Shown: positions 42,021-51,590, counted from the first letter of the stretch. The stretch is DNA of 64,000 nt from JBCBGF01 sp038526915 (GCA_038526915.1 JBCBGF010000003.1:124001-188000), one strand, 5' to 3'. Notes: generated by a model not told the origin, from the letters alone. Translations and numbers: made by a program.

Positions 42021-43042
42021 GGATCGCCACGTACAACGTGGAGTGGTTCAGCAATCTGTTTGATGATGAGGGCAATCTGCTGGCCGATGACGGCTGGTCG
42101 GGACGACACGACGTGCGCCGGGCGGATCAGGCGGCGGCGCTGGGCATCGTGTTCACCGCGATGGATGCGGATGCGGTGATGGTCATCGAGGCGCCCGACA
42201 GCCACCGCAAGCGTGATGGTGTGGCGGCGTTGGAGGCGTTTGCGGCGGCGTTTGGGCTGCGGACCCGGAAAGCGCTGATGGGGTTTGTGAACGACACGCA
42301 GCAGGAGATTGCGCTGCTCTATGACCCCGACGTGGTGACGCCGGTGCATGATCCGCTGGGGGATGAGACGGGCAAGAAGGGATCGGGGGACGCGCCGCGC
42401 TTTGACGGGGTGTTCCGGATCGATCTCGATATCGACAGCACGCTGGACACCGTGCGCTGGTCGAAGCCGCCCCTGGAATTGGCGGTGGAGACGGCGGTGG
42501 GCACCCGGTTTCGGATGATTGGGGTTCATGCGAAGTCAAAGGCGCCCCATGGCGCGCGGGGGCGGGAGGCGGTGATGCGGGCGGCGATTGCCAACCGGCG
42601 CAAGCAGTTGGCGCAGTGCATCTGGCTGCGGCAGCGGGTGGAGGCGCATCTGGCGGCCGGTGATCCGCTGATCGTGCTGGGTGACTTCAATGACGGGCCG
42701 GGGCTGGATGAATATGAACGGCTGTTCGGGCGGTCGGGTGTTGAGATCGTGATCGGGGAAGAGGGGGCGGTGCAGCTTTACGATCCCCATGCGCGGCAGG
42801 CCACGAGCCGCCGGGTGGCGGCGCGGCCCACGACGGCGCGGTTCTGGATCAGCCAGGAGGAGCGGTGGCTGCAGGCGCTGCTCGATTACATCATGGTCTC
42901 GCCGGATCTGCTTGACGCGGCGGGGAAATGGCGGATCTGGCATCCGTTCGATGACCCCGGATGCTACCGCGTGCCGGAGCTGCGCGAGGCGCTGTTGACG
43001 GCGTCGGATCATTTTCCGGTGACGCTGGATATCGAGATTTGA
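42017..43042 (+). CDS. endonuclease/exonuclease/phosphatase family protein
   Basis: A protein of 341 aa from a GTG at 42017. RIATYNVEWF, VIEAPDSH, GVHAKSKAPH, LGDFNDGPG and SDHFPVTLDI are the EEP family blocks with metal and catalytic residues. No signal peptide. It may be a nuclease or phosphatase. Overlap with the DjlA-like gene indicates a shared transcript. Confidence 0.85.
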   Translation: MRIATYNVEWFSNLFDDEGNLLADDGWSGRHDVRRADQAAALGIVFTAMDADAVMVIEAPDSHRKRDGVAALEAFAAAFGLRTRKALMGFVNDTQQEIALLYDPDVVTPVHDPLGDETGKKGSGDAPRFDGVFRIDLDIDSTLDTVRWSKPPLELAVETAVGTRFRMIGVHAKSKAPHGARGREAVMRAAIANRRKQLAQCIWLRQRVEAHLAAGDPLIVLGDFNDGPGLDEYERLFGRSGVEIVIGEEGAVQLYDPHARQATSRRVAARPTTARFWISQEERWLQALLDYIMVSPDLLDAAGKWRIWHPFDDPGCYRVPELREALLTASDHFPVTLDIEI

Positions 43043-43123
43043 GGGGCGGACCCTTTTGCGCATCCGGTGCGTTCCCCATATACTGCGAGACCTCGGGAAC
43101 TGGGCCTTGGGGGGCCGACCGTT

Positions 43124-43417
43124 ATGAAGACACTCACTGCCGCAACTCTGGCTTGCGCCTTGGCCGCAGCACCTGTCAGCGCGAATGACAGTGCGGGCGA
43201 TATGGAAGAGGGCCTGGGCCTGCTGGGCGAGGGGATGCAGCTTCTCCTGCGCGGGCTGGCCGATGAGCTGGAGCCTGCGTTGCGCAATTTCTCGGATCAG
43301 ATTGGCGGTTTGGGAGCCTATCACCCGCCCGAGGTCTTGCCCAATGGCGATATCATCATCCGGCGCAAGCAACCGGGCGAGGAGATCGTGCCCGAGGATG
43401 AAGAGATCGAGATCTGA
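43124..43417 (+). CDS. small exported acidic protein, unknown function
   Basis: A protein of 97 aa with a signal peptide (MKTLTAATLACALAAAPVSA). The mature part contains an amphipathic helix (EEGLGLLGEGMQLLLRGL) and a very acidic end (EEIVPEDEEIEI). The start at 43124 is chosen for the signal peptide. Function unknown. Confidence 0.65.
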   Translation: MKTLTAATLACALAAAPVSANDSAGDMEEGLGLLGEGMQLLLRGLADELEPALRNFSDQIGGLGAYHPPEVLPNGDIIIRRKQPGEEIVPEDEEIEI

Positions 43418-43423
43418 GACCGC

Positions 43424-43828
43424 GTGCAAACCGAGTTCGTGATCGAGACCCGCGGGCCGGGGCTTTATGAGTTTACCCGCGATGTGGCGGGTTGGGTGCA
43501 GGGGACCGGTTTGCTCACGCTGTTTGTGCGGCATACGTCCTGTTCGCTGCTGATCCAGGAAAACGCCGATCCGGATGTGCAGCGCGATCTGCAGGTGTTT
43601 TTTCACCGGCTGGTGCCGCCCTCGGATGATCCGTCGATGGGGTATCTGCACCACACGGCGGAGGGGCCAGATGATATGCCCGCCCATATCAAGGCGGCGA
43701 TGATGCCGGTGAGCCTGAGCATTCCGGTGACGGACGGTGCGCTGGCGCTGGGCACTTGGCAGGGGATTTATCTGTTTGAACACCGCGCGCGCCCGCATCG
43801 GAGGCGGGTGGCGGCGCATTTGGCATGA
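43424..43828 (+). CDS. YjbQ/UPF0047 family protein
   Basis: A protein of 134 aa from GTG 43424. LFVRHTSCSLLIQENADPDV is the family signature, followed by GTWQGIYLFEHR. YjbQ proteins have weak thiamine-phosphate synthase activity; the physiological role is not settled. Confidence 0.88.
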   Translation: MQTEFVIETRGPGLYEFTRDVAGWVQGTGLLTLFVRHTSCSLLIQENADPDVQRDLQVFFHRLVPPSDDPSMGYLHHTAEGPDDMPAHIKAAMMPVSLSIPVTDGALALGTWQGIYLFEHRARPHRRRVAAHLA

Positions 43829-43840
43829 AGGACGAAGGCT

Positions 43841-44515
43841 ATGGCGAATAAGACGATTTTCATCACCGGTGCCAGCACCGGGATCGGCGCGGCAACCGCG
43901 CGTGCGGCGGCGAAAGCGGGCTGGAACGTGGCGCTGATGGCGCGGAGTGCGGAGAAGCTGGAGGCTTTGGCGGCCAAGATCGGTGAGGGGGCTTTGGCCT
44001 TGCCGGGGGACGTGACCGATCTGGCGCAGCAGGAGGCGGCGGTGGCCAAGACCGTGGAGACCTTTGGCGGGCTGGACGCGGCCTTTGCCAATGCGGGCAA
44101 GGGGATCGACACGCCGGGGACGGTGGCGGGCGATCCGGCGGAATGGCGGCAGCTGATCGATCTCAACATCATGGGGCTGCTCTATACCGCGCGGGTCAGC
44201 TTGCCGGAGTTGGAGAAGACCAAGGGCACGCTGGTTCTGACCGGATCGGCAGCGGGGCGGCGGCATATTCGCGGCTCGATCTACGGCGCGACGAAGTGGT
44301 TCGTGCATGGCTATGCCGGGAACATGGCCGAGGAGATGGCGCAGTGGGGCGGGCGCTGCGCGGTGATCGCGCCGGGGATGGTGGACACGCCGTTTTTCGA
44401 TGAGGCGAAGCCCGACAAGCTGAAACCCGAAGATGTGGCGGATGCGGTGCTGCACGCAATCAACGCGCCGCCCCATGTCGTGATCCGTGAGGTGCATATG
44501 TGGCCGGTGAATTGA
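43841..44515 (+). CDS. short-chain dehydrogenase/reductase
   Basis: A protein of 224 aa. The cofactor motif TGASTGIG (residues 9-16) and the catalytic Ser (LTGSAAG) with Tyr-x-x-x-Lys (YGATK) are present. It is a NAD(P)H-dependent oxidoreductase with unknown substrate, like YdfG-type SDRs. Confidence 0.88.
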   Translation: MANKTIFITGASTGIGAATARAAAKAGWNVALMARSAEKLEALAAKIGEGALALPGDVTDLAQQEAAVAKTVETFGGLDAAFANAGKGIDTPGTVAGDPAEWRQLIDLNIMGLLYTARVSLPELEKTKGTLVLTGSAAGRRHIRGSIYGATKWFVHGYAGNMAEEMAQWGGRCAVIAPGMVDTPFFDEAKPDKLKPEDVADAVLHAINAPPHVVIREVHMWPVN

Positions 44516-44870
44516 GGGGGTGGCGCACACGCTACCGTTTGAACGCCGATCTTTTTTGGTGAGGGATGTGGCGGTCCGTGGGGTGGCGCGTTTGCGCCGC
44601 CCCGTGGGGGCGGACCGGCGCAGCCCGGCGGTGCCCACCGGGCGGGCTCTTTCGACGGCGCCCTAAGATTCGGTTGATCTGGGATCTTGGCCTATCCCTG
44701 CAATCCCCCACAATATCACGGCGTTACGCACAGGTGTTGCGGCGGCGCACCGCATGACAACACGCAATATTTAGAGCCCACAGACCCCCCTACCCAATTC
44801 CTAGCGGTGTCCCTATAGTGCCGGTGGTGGACGGGGGCAGCGCCCCCAAGGCGGATTTTGAGGGACAACC
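44516..44870. other. intergenic region upstream of nrdR
   Basis: 355 bases with a diverged family A repeat (about 44572-44650) and the nrdR promoter area. GCACCGCATGACAACACGCA is followed by AT-rich bases that might be a promoter, but no motif is clear. No gene. Confidence 0.5.
44572..44650 (-). repeat. family A palindromic repeat, diverged copy A7
   Basis: Reverse orientation. It keeps the stem CCCGGCGG/CCACCGGG-like end (GCCCGGCGGTGCCCACCGGG) while the second hairpin is shortened to GGTGGCGCGTTTGCGCCGCC. Confidence 0.55.
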
Positions 44871-45338
44871 ATGCGCTGCCCGTTTTGCGGAAATATCGAC
44901 ACCCAGGTGAAGGACTCGCGTCCCGCCGAGGATCACGTTGCCATCCGGCGGCGGCGCTTTTGCCCGGCCTGTGGCGGGCGGTTCACGACCTATGAGCGGG
45001 TGCAGCTGCGTGATCTCGTCGTCGTCAAGACCAACGGTAAGCGCGAGGATTTCGATCGTGACAAGCTGGAACGCTCGATCCGGATCGCGATGCAGAAACG
45101 CCCGATCGAGCCTGAGCGCATCGACCAGATGATCTCTGGCATTGTGCGGCGGCTTGAATCCATGGGCGAGACGGACATCCCGTCAAAGACCATCGGTGAG
45201 ATCGTGATGGAAAGCCTCGCCCGGATCGACACGGTGGCCTATGTGCGGTTCGCCAGCGTCTACAAGAATTTCCAGGCGGCGGATGATTTCGAGGAATTCG
45301 TGAGCGAGCTTCGCCCGCCCGCGCCCGACGGCGAGTGA
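44871..45338 (+). CDS. nrdR: transcriptional repressor NrdR
   Basis: A protein of 155 aa. The zinc ribbon is CPFCGNIDTQVKDSR and CPACGGRFTTYE; the ATP-cone follows (VVKTNGKREDFDRDKLERSI). It represses ribonucleotide reductase genes according to ATP/dATP level. Its TGA overlaps the ribD GTG, starting the conserved rib operon order. Confidence 0.95.
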   Translation: MRCPFCGNIDTQVKDSRPAEDHVAIRRRRFCPACGGRFTTYERVQLRDLVVVKTNGKREDFDRDKLERSIRIAMQKRPIEPERIDQMISGIVRRLESMGETDIPSKTIGEIVMESLARIDTVAYVRFASVYKNFQAADDFEEFVSELRPPAPDGE

Positions 45339-46441
45339 CCCCCGCCGCAGACGCGCGGTTCATGGCATTGGCGCTGCGTCTTGGGGCGCAGCGGCTTGGC
45401 CAGGTCTGGCCCAACCCGGCGGTGGGCTGTGTCATTGTGAAAGACGGACGGATCGTGGGGCGCGGGGCGACGGCGCCCGGCGGACGGCCCCATGCGGAAC
45501 CGCAGGCCCTGGCGCAGGCGGGTGCGGCGGCGCGGGGGGCGACCGCCTATGTCTCGCTGGAACCCTGCGCCCATGACGGCAAGACGCCGCCCTGTTGCGG
45601 GGCGTTGATCGACGCGGGCGTGGCGCGGGTGGTGAGCGCGATGGAGGACCCCGATCCCCGGACGGCCGGGCAGGGGCACGCGGCGTTGCGGGCGGCAGGC
45701 ATTGCGGTGGAGACCGGGGTGATGGGCGATGCGGCGGCTGAGGCCCATCGCGGGTTCGTGCTGCGCGTGACCGAGGGTCGCCCGATGGTCACGCTGAAAC
45801 TGGCGTCGAGCTTTGACGGGCGGATCGCGACGGCCTCGGGCGAGTCGAAGTGGATTACGGGGCCGCAAGCGCGGCGGCGGGTGCATGCGGCGCGGGCGAC
45901 GCATGACCTGGTGCTGGTGGGCGGCGGTACCGCGCGGGCGGATGATCCCGACCTGCGCGTGCGCGATCTGGGGGTGACGCGGCAACCGGTGCGGGCCGTG
46001 GCCTCGCGCCATCTGAACTTGCCGGTCGGGGGGCGGCTGGTGTCTTCTGTGGCAGAGGGGCCGGTCTGGGTGATCTATGACCCTGCGCGGATGGATGCGG
46101 ACGATCCCACAGTGGCGGCGTTGCGGGAGCGGGGCGTCGATCTGGTGGAGGCACGGTCGGACCCCGGCGGGCAGTTGAATGCGGCGAGCATGTTGGAGGC
46201 GCTGGGGGCGCGGGGCATCACGCGGGTGTTTTGCGAAGGCGGGGGGGCGTTGGCGGCGTCGCTTTTACAGGCGGATCTGGTGGATGAGGTGATGGGGTTC
46301 ACCGCCGGGGTTATGCTGGGGGCCGAAGGGCGGCCGTCGCTTGGGGCCTTGGGGGTGAGTGCGCTGGCTGAGGCGCCGCGGTTTCGGTTGGCCGGTGTCG
46401 AGCGTTTGGGTGGCGACGTGCTGCACCGGTGGGTGCGCTAG
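45335..46441 (+). CDS. ribD: bifunctional deaminase/reductase RibD
   Basis: A protein of 368 aa from GTG 45335. The deaminase zinc site is PHAEPQAL with PCAHDGKTPPCC; the reductase half starts near residue 150 (TLKLASSFDGRIATASGES). It carries out steps 2 and 3 of riboflavin synthesis. In this window ribE, ribBX and ribH are separated from it by the capsule and arsenic blocks. Confidence 0.94.
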   Translation: MTPAADARFMALALRLGAQRLGQVWPNPAVGCVIVKDGRIVGRGATAPGGRPHAEPQALAQAGAAARGATAYVSLEPCAHDGKTPPCCGALIDAGVARVVSAMEDPDPRTAGQGHAALRAAGIAVETGVMGDAAAEAHRGFVLRVTEGRPMVTLKLASSFDGRIATASGESKWITGPQARRRVHAARATHDLVLVGGGTARADDPDLRVRDLGVTRQPVRAVASRHLNLPVGGRLVSSVAEGPVWVIYDPARMDADDPTVAALRERGVDLVEARSDPGGQLNAASMLEALGARGITRVFCEGGGALAASLLQADLVDEVMGFTAGVMLGAEGRPSLGALGVSALAEAPRFRLAGVERLGGDVLHRWVR

Positions 46442-46857
46442 GCGTTTTTCTTGCGTATGTGGTACGTCAGTGTTGCCGCGATGAGCAGTTGCAACTTGTC
46501 TGAAGGCAGCGGGGATGCGTCGTCGAGGTGCACGGCGCGATGGCCTTCATATCTGAAATCATTGGGAAAGACGGTGCGAAAGTCGGACAGGATCGTGGTC
46601 TGGCAGTGGACGTAGATGGCCGGATCGTCAGATTTTGTCACCCCAAGCCGCAGGGTCGAGCCGGAGTGGGTCGTGGGCGTCAGGTAGGCAGGCTGGCCCC
46701 ATTTCAGGGTTTCTTGCAACGGGCCGACCCCATCGGTCTGGATCGCAGTATCAAAGACAAGACGGCGCAGGTCCAGTAGCGTGAGCCGCGCCGGGTCGGG
46801 AAAGGCATCGAAGGCGCGTTCGACTTGTGGGTCGTGGAAGGGTGGCGCGGTGGGCAT
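46438..46857 (-). CDS. DUF1801 protein
   Basis: A protein of 139 aa. LKWGQPAYLT, VHCQTTILSDFRTVFP and YEGHRAVHLDD match the DUF1801/YdhG-like pattern. Function unknown. It overlaps the ribD end by 4 bases and lies downstream of kpsC on the minus strand. Confidence 0.75.
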   Translation of the reverse strand: MPTAPPFHDPQVERAFDAFPDPARLTLLDLRRLVFDTAIQTDGVGPLQETLKWGQPAYLTPTTHSGSTLRLGVTKSDDPAIYVHCQTTILSDFRTVFPNDFRYEGHRAVHLDDASPLPSDKLQLLIAATLTYHIRKKNA

Positions 46858-46904
46858 GGGACGAGGCTAGATCGGGGCGTAAGGCCGGGCAAGCCGTTGC
46901 TGCG

Positions 46905-48920
46905 TTATCGCCGCCGACCCGGCGCCACGGTTGCCCAAGCCCCCTGCAGCTTCGACAGCACACGATTGCCAGCCCCGGGCGCCGGGATCTCGCCCCGGGC
47001 CAGACGGTCGGCGACCACTTCGGGCGGGCAGGGCAGGCCGCTGACCGGATCGCGGTAGCGGGGGTAGCCGATCAGCACGGCGTGGGCGAGTTGGGTCAGG
47101 GTGGGCCGTGCGGTGCGGCGGTCGGGCGCCTCGCCCAGATCCTGGGTCAGGCCCCAGCCCGCGTAGAACGGCACGCCCGTGCAGGTGACGCTCAAGCCCC
47201 GCAGAAGCGCTTCGAACCCCAGAAGGGACGTGATCGTCCAGACCTCGTCGGCGTCTTCGAGCAGGGCGTGCGCTTCGGTGTGGGTAGCGATGACATCCGC
47301 GACTTCTGCCGCGCGGGCCGGGTCCACCGCGCCCGCGCGCAGGCCCGCCTCCACATCCGGGTGGGGCTTGTAGATGATGATGGCGTCGGGATTTTGCGCC
47401 CGGACAAAGGACAAAAGCCCCATATTTGTCATGATCCGGCCAGCGCCGCGAATGATCGAGGCATCGTCTTCCACCTGGCCCGGCACCAGGATCCGGCGGC
47501 CCTGGGGCACTGGGGGCAGGGCGCGGGGGCCGAGGTTGTATTTCGTCAGCCCGTCGCGGCAGATCCGGACGGTGAGCTTGGCGGCGCGATCCAACTCGGC
47601 CTGGGGCAGGTCGACCGAAGCGGCGATCAGGCGTTCCAGGCGGCTTTCGCGGCTGGGATCGTAGTAGATGCCCAGATCGTCGGCCACGAGCGACAGGGGC
47701 GGGGTGAGGGCCGCGCCGAGGCCGCGGGAGCGCAGAAAGCCGTCTTCGACGCGGGTCACTTCGGTCTCGGTGTTGCCGATCGAGGCCCAGACCATGCGGC
47801 GGCGGGGCGGGTCGGGCCGGTCCCCGAAGCGCAGGCCGCCATGGGTGCCGAAGAACCGCCGTATATGCCCGCGTTTCCACAGCGCCATGTTGCCAGCGAC
47901 CCAGCCGTCGCGATCATCGCGCCAGGCGCGCGCCATGGCAGCCTGCGTTGAGATCACGGTGTCGAGCGTACACAGGCGGTCGCGATAGGGATCGTACCAT
48001 TTGGGGTAGAGGATCATGGCGCCTGCAAAGAGCTGGGCCCGGCTCAGAACGCGGGTGCGGCGTTGGATCGGCGCGCGGTCGCGGGTGAGGCCCCAGCCGG
48101 CGTAGAAGGGCTGGCCAAAGACATTGGGGGTATGGCCGGCGATTACGGCCTCAAACCCCAGGCCGGAGGAGACGGTGTAGATGGCGGCGGCTCCCTCGAA
48201 CAGGCGCCAGGGGCTGACCGGGCCGGTGAGGATTTCGGTCTGTTTGTCTGCGGCGACGTCGTGGAGGTAGCCGGGGCGGTGGCCTGCATCGGTTTCTGGG
48301 TGGGTCTTGATCACGATGCGGTGGCCGGGGTGTTCGGCGCGGGCGGCGGCCAGCATGTCGTGGAAGGTCTGGGTGTCGGCGCCGCTGGCGGTGACGGCGG
48401 CGTCGCCCTGGGTCTGGTCGATGACCAGGACATAACCGGGGTCGGGCAGGGGATGGCCGGGGTCGATCGCTGCGAATTTGGCCAGGTCCCAGTGGGTGAG
48501 GCGGGCGTTGGCGGCGCGGGCGCGGGCCAGGAGCATGGGATCTTCCAGCGGGTGGGTCGCCAGCAGGTTTTCAAGGTCAGAGGGCTGTGCGGGGTCAAAA
48601 TGGACGCCGGCTTTGTCGAGGAGAAGGCCCAAGGGCGGCTCACCCGTGCGGCCGGGGTGGAGGGAGCGCAGGAAGGCGTCTTCCACGCGCAGAATGGGGG
48701 CTTGCGTCGCACTGGCCACCGCTTCGCCACGGGGGGCCGTGGGGCTTTGGCCCCAGACGCCGATCCAGTCGCCGTCGCGGGGGATACCCACGCGCACCTG
48801 CCAGCCGGAGAGCTCAAGTATGCGCCGGATGCGGCCGCCGGTCAGGAAACCGCCATTGTAAACGCAAAGCCGCCGGGGCGTTTCCGTCCCGGCGGTTGGT
48901 GTTTTGGGGGTGGCGCTCAC
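46905..48920 (-). CDS. kpsC: capsule polysaccharide protein KpsC (beta-Kdo transferase)
   Basis: A protein of 671 aa with two tandem modules, about residues 20-330 and 350-650. Both carry GWGLT near a glycine-rich loop (YAGWGLTRDR; YAGWGLTQDL) and a KPHPD/KTHPET region. KpsC with KpsS builds the beta-linked Kdo primer on phosphatidylglycerol for group 2-type capsules. No KpsM/T transporter is in the window. Confidence 0.9.
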   Translation of the reverse strand: MSATPKTPTAGTETPRRLCVYNGGFLTGGRIRRILELSGWQVRVGIPRDGDWIGVWGQSPTAPRGEAVASATQAPILRVEDAFLRSLHPGRTGEPPLGLLLDKAGVHFDPAQPSDLENLLATHPLEDPMLLARARAANARLTHWDLAKFAAIDPGHPLPDPGYVLVIDQTQGDAAVTASGADTQTFHDMLAAARAEHPGHRIVIKTHPETDAGHRPGYLHDVAADKQTEILTGPVSPWRLFEGAAAIYTVSSGLGFEAVIAGHTPNVFGQPFYAGWGLTRDRAPIQRRTRVLSRAQLFAGAMILYPKWYDPYRDRLCTLDTVISTQAAMARAWRDDRDGWVAGNMALWKRGHIRRFFGTHGGLRFGDRPDPPRRRMVWASIGNTETEVTRVEDGFLRSRGLGAALTPPLSLVADDLGIYYDPSRESRLERLIAASVDLPQAELDRAAKLTVRICRDGLTKYNLGPRALPPVPQGRRILVPGQVEDDASIIRGAGRIMTNMGLLSFVRAQNPDAIIIYKPHPDVEAGLRAGAVDPARAAEVADVIATHTEAHALLEDADEVWTITSLLGFEALLRGLSVTCTGVPFYAGWGLTQDLGEAPDRRTARPTLTQLAHAVLIGYPRYRDPVSGLPCPPEVVADRLARGEIPAPGAGNRVLSKLQGAWATVAPGRRR

Positions 48921-48931
48921 GACGCCATGGG

Positions 48932-50062
48932 TCAGTTCGCCAGCTGGTCGATCGAGTTGGCCGTATTGAGCGGGCCGACAATCGCCGCCAGAACCTTGGA
49001 GAACTGGGTATAGGGGGCCTCGGTCACGTAAACCGTGTCGCCGTCGCGAATATCGAACTCGCGCGCGATGAAGAGACCGTTAGGTTCGGTCAGGTCGAGG
49101 ACATAGGCCACGCGTGCGGGTTCCGTCATGCCGGGACGGCCCAGAACGGTGCCGGCCACATCGGGCGTTTCCTGGCGCAGGACGAAGACACCGGTGGGAT
49201 CGGCAAGGTTTGAGTTCAGGCCGCCGACCGTGGCAATCGCTTCGATCGCGGTGATGGTCTGGGTTTCAAACGGCACACGGGCCTGGCCGCCGGTGGCGCC
49301 GAGCGCGGTGAAGGACCGCTGGTCTTCTTCGACAAGAATTCGGTCGCCACCGCGCAGGGCGATGTCGAGACGGGGATCTTCGTAGAGATCGCTCAGCCAG
49401 ATCGTGCCGGTGTGGCCGCCACGGATGACGGTGATCTGGGCGATCTCGGGCGGGATCGTCACACCGCCCGCTTGCGCGAGCATCGCCGTCAGCGTGCGGG
49501 TGGGGCGTTCGATGGGATAGACGCCCTGGCCGCCGATGCCGCCGATGAGCGACACGGTCGCGCCGTCACCGGCCATGCGCTGGACCATGACCTGGGGGTC
49601 GGGGGTCTGGGCGCTGAGCTTGTCGGTGATGATGCGGCGGATGGCTTCGGGCGTGTTGCCCGAGGCGCGGACCCGGCCTGCGTAAGGCACGAAGATAAAG
49701 CCGTCGCCGTCGACCTGCACTTCGTTGAGTTGGCTGGAGTTTGCGCCAGCCTGTGCAAGAAGTCCGTCTTCCACGTTTTCCCAGATTGTCAGGCCCAGTG
49801 TATCTCCGGGGCGGATCGTGTCGGAGCCCACGACGCCTGCGTTCAGGAAGCCATCGCCAAAGCCCAGGGCGGGCAGGGTCGAGGTGGCGCGGGCCACGCG
49901 ATCATCGACTTCGACAATGAAGGAATCGCCGGCGCGCATTTCCGAGCCGGAGAAGATTTCGGATTTGGTCGGGCCGGAACGGGGCAGGCCACAGCCTGCG
50001 AGAACCGACACAACGGCCAGCGCTGCAACGGGGCGGGCCCGCCACGATTTGAGGGTCATCAC
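48932..50062 (-). CDS. polysaccharide export lipoprotein (Wza/KpsD-like)
   Basis: A protein of 376 aa with a lipobox SVLAGC (Cys24). It contains a polysaccharide export domain (GDTLGLTIWENVEDG) and SLBB-like repeats (VDGDGFIFVPYAGRV; GGVTIPPEIAQITVIRGG; GGDRILVEE). It forms the outer-membrane or periplasmic channel of capsule export. It stands between kpsS and kpsC and would share their transcript. Confidence 0.9.
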   Translation of the reverse strand: MMTLKSWRARPVAALAVVSVLAGCGLPRSGPTKSEIFSGSEMRAGDSFIVEVDDRVARATSTLPALGFGDGFLNAGVVGSDTIRPGDTLGLTIWENVEDGLLAQAGANSSQLNEVQVDGDGFIFVPYAGRVRASGNTPEAIRRIITDKLSAQTPDPQVMVQRMAGDGATVSLIGGIGGQGVYPIERPTRTLTAMLAQAGGVTIPPEIAQITVIRGGHTGTIWLSDLYEDPRLDIALRGGDRILVEEDQRSFTALGATGGQARVPFETQTITAIEAIATVGGLNSNLADPTGVFVLRQETPDVAGTVLGRPGMTEPARVAYVLDLTEPNGLFIAREFDIRDGDTVYVTEAPYTQFSKVLAAIVGPLNTANSIDQLAN

Positions 50063-50148
50063 TGCTCGGTCTCCTCGACCTGTATGTTGCCTGCATTTAT
50101 ATTTTTGGCGACGTTAGCCGAGGGTCGGGGCCATTTCCAGCCTGTGTC

Positions 50149-51465
50149 TCAGGGGTTTGCGGCAATCAGCTTAAGGTGTTGCGCCTGCGCCGCGCCTTGG
50201 TTTTGCATGTGGGCGTAGCGATCTGTGGCCGCCAGCATCAGATCGGGCAGCTGTCGGTAGAGCCTGCGACGGCCGCGCGCCGAGTAATATCCGCCGGTGA
50301 TTTGCGACGTTTCCAGCAGGAATTGACGGAAATCGGCATAGGCCGCGCGGTCGGGTGGCTGGGGGTTGGCGAAGTAGGCCTCGATCCCCTGATCGGAGGT
50401 GAGTTCGGGCTTGGCATAGACCGCCGCCCCGAAGGCCCGCACCGGCAAGCCACGCCAGAGCGCTTGTTGCGCGGCGGTGGAGTTGACGGTGACAACGCTG
50501 CGTGCGCCGCCTAGAAGCAGGGCAAGCTTGCCGCCGCGCACATAATGCACACGGTCGGCGATCCCGGCGGCTTTGGCGTATCGCGCGATCAGGCGGCGCT
50601 GGGGCACCCGCCCGTCTTCCAGGGGATGGGCCTTCATCACCAGGTGGTGGTGGCTGGGCGCGCCCTTTGCAAACCCGTCGATCACGTGGCGCAGGAAGGC
50701 CGAGGTTGAGGCGAAGGCCCCATGGTGGCGCAGGCTTGCGTCGTGATCGAGTTGCAAGAGGCACAAGTGAAACGGGTATGCGCCCAGTTTGATGCGCACC
50801 GTGGCGATGGTGCGCGCGGCCCAGTGGGCGGGCATGAAGGCGAGCCGGCGCAGATAGAGCGCGAACTCTTGCTGCACCGACAGCGCGCGGTGCGGTGCCA
50901 TGGCCCAGTTGCCGCCGCCCGCCAGCACCATGGCGTGATAGGCCGCGCCATAGACCACGTGCTGGCGCATCTCGCCCCAGCGATCGGGTGCCTCGACCGG
51001 ATCGTGGCGTTGGGTCGCCTGGGCGCTGCGGATATCGTCGATGGACATGCGCATGACCGGGGAATGCCCGTTGGCCCCGCCGCGTTCATAGGTGATCCAC
51101 CAGGGGCGCAGGTAGCCTTCCTCGAACACATGGACGGTGATGCCTTGCGCCTTGGCCCGGGCGATGGCCAGCGCATGGACCGGGCGGGTATCGCCGTAAA
51201 GGACCAGATCGGTGATGCCGTGGGTGTCGGCCAGGCTGTCAAAGGCCGCGGGCCAGGCCTCGATCCCGGCCTTATGGGGCAGGAACGTCCCCCGTTCGGG
51301 CCAAAAGACGCGGTCGCCCCAGTTGAAGCCCACGCGCAGGCATGTGGCCCCGGTGCGCCGCAGCCGCTGGGCGAGACGCCAGAAGAAAGGCCCGTGGGGC
51401 CCTTGCAGAAACAAGAAGGTGCGGCCTTCGCCGATCTGATTGCCCATATCCCGCCCGTCCGGCAT
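50149..51465 (-). CDS. kpsS: capsule polysaccharide protein KpsS
   Basis: About 438 aa. FLFLQGPHGPFFWRLAQRL, FEEGYLRPWWIT, LVMKAHPLEDG and VNSTAAQQALWRGLPV are typical KpsS blocks (GT-B-like beta-Kdo transferase that adds the first Kdo). The ATG at 51465 is chosen; ATG 51447 is equally reasonable. Starting gene of the minus-strand capsule block. Confidence 0.88.
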   Translation of the reverse strand: MPDGRDMGNQIGEGRTFLFLQGPHGPFFWRLAQRLRRTGATCLRVGFNWGDRVFWPERGTFLPHKAGIEAWPAAFDSLADTHGITDLVLYGDTRPVHALAIARAKAQGITVHVFEEGYLRPWWITYERGGANGHSPVMRMSIDDIRSAQATQRHDPVEAPDRWGEMRQHVVYGAAYHAMVLAGGGNWAMAPHRALSVQQEFALYLRRLAFMPAHWAARTIATVRIKLGAYPFHLCLLQLDHDASLRHHGAFASTSAFLRHVIDGFAKGAPSHHHLVMKAHPLEDGRVPQRRLIARYAKAAGIADRVHYVRGGKLALLLGGARSVVTVNSTAAQQALWRGLPVRAFGAAVYAKPELTSDQGIEAYFANPQPPDRAAYADFRQFLLETSQITGGYYSARGRRRLYRQLPDLMLAATDRYAHMQNQGAAQAQHLKLIAANP

Positions 51466-51590
51466 CGTCCCCCATCGCCGGTTGGTGCGCAGTGTGCCGG
51501 GTTTCGCAGCCCAAGTCACCGTCTTTCGCCCTCTTGCCCTTCGGACCACTGCCTTCTAGGTCTGGACCCAACCAGAACAGGGTTAATGCG

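Noticed and set aside
44690..44800. AT-rich stretches before nrdR (ACAATATCAC, CGCAATATTT) as possible NrdR boxes
   Set aside because: They match the NrdR box only in part and the spacing is not convincing; NrdR autoregulation is not claimed.
51466..51590. FMN riboswitch before ribE
   Set aside because: None of the conserved RFN elements could be recognised here or before ribD and ribBX.
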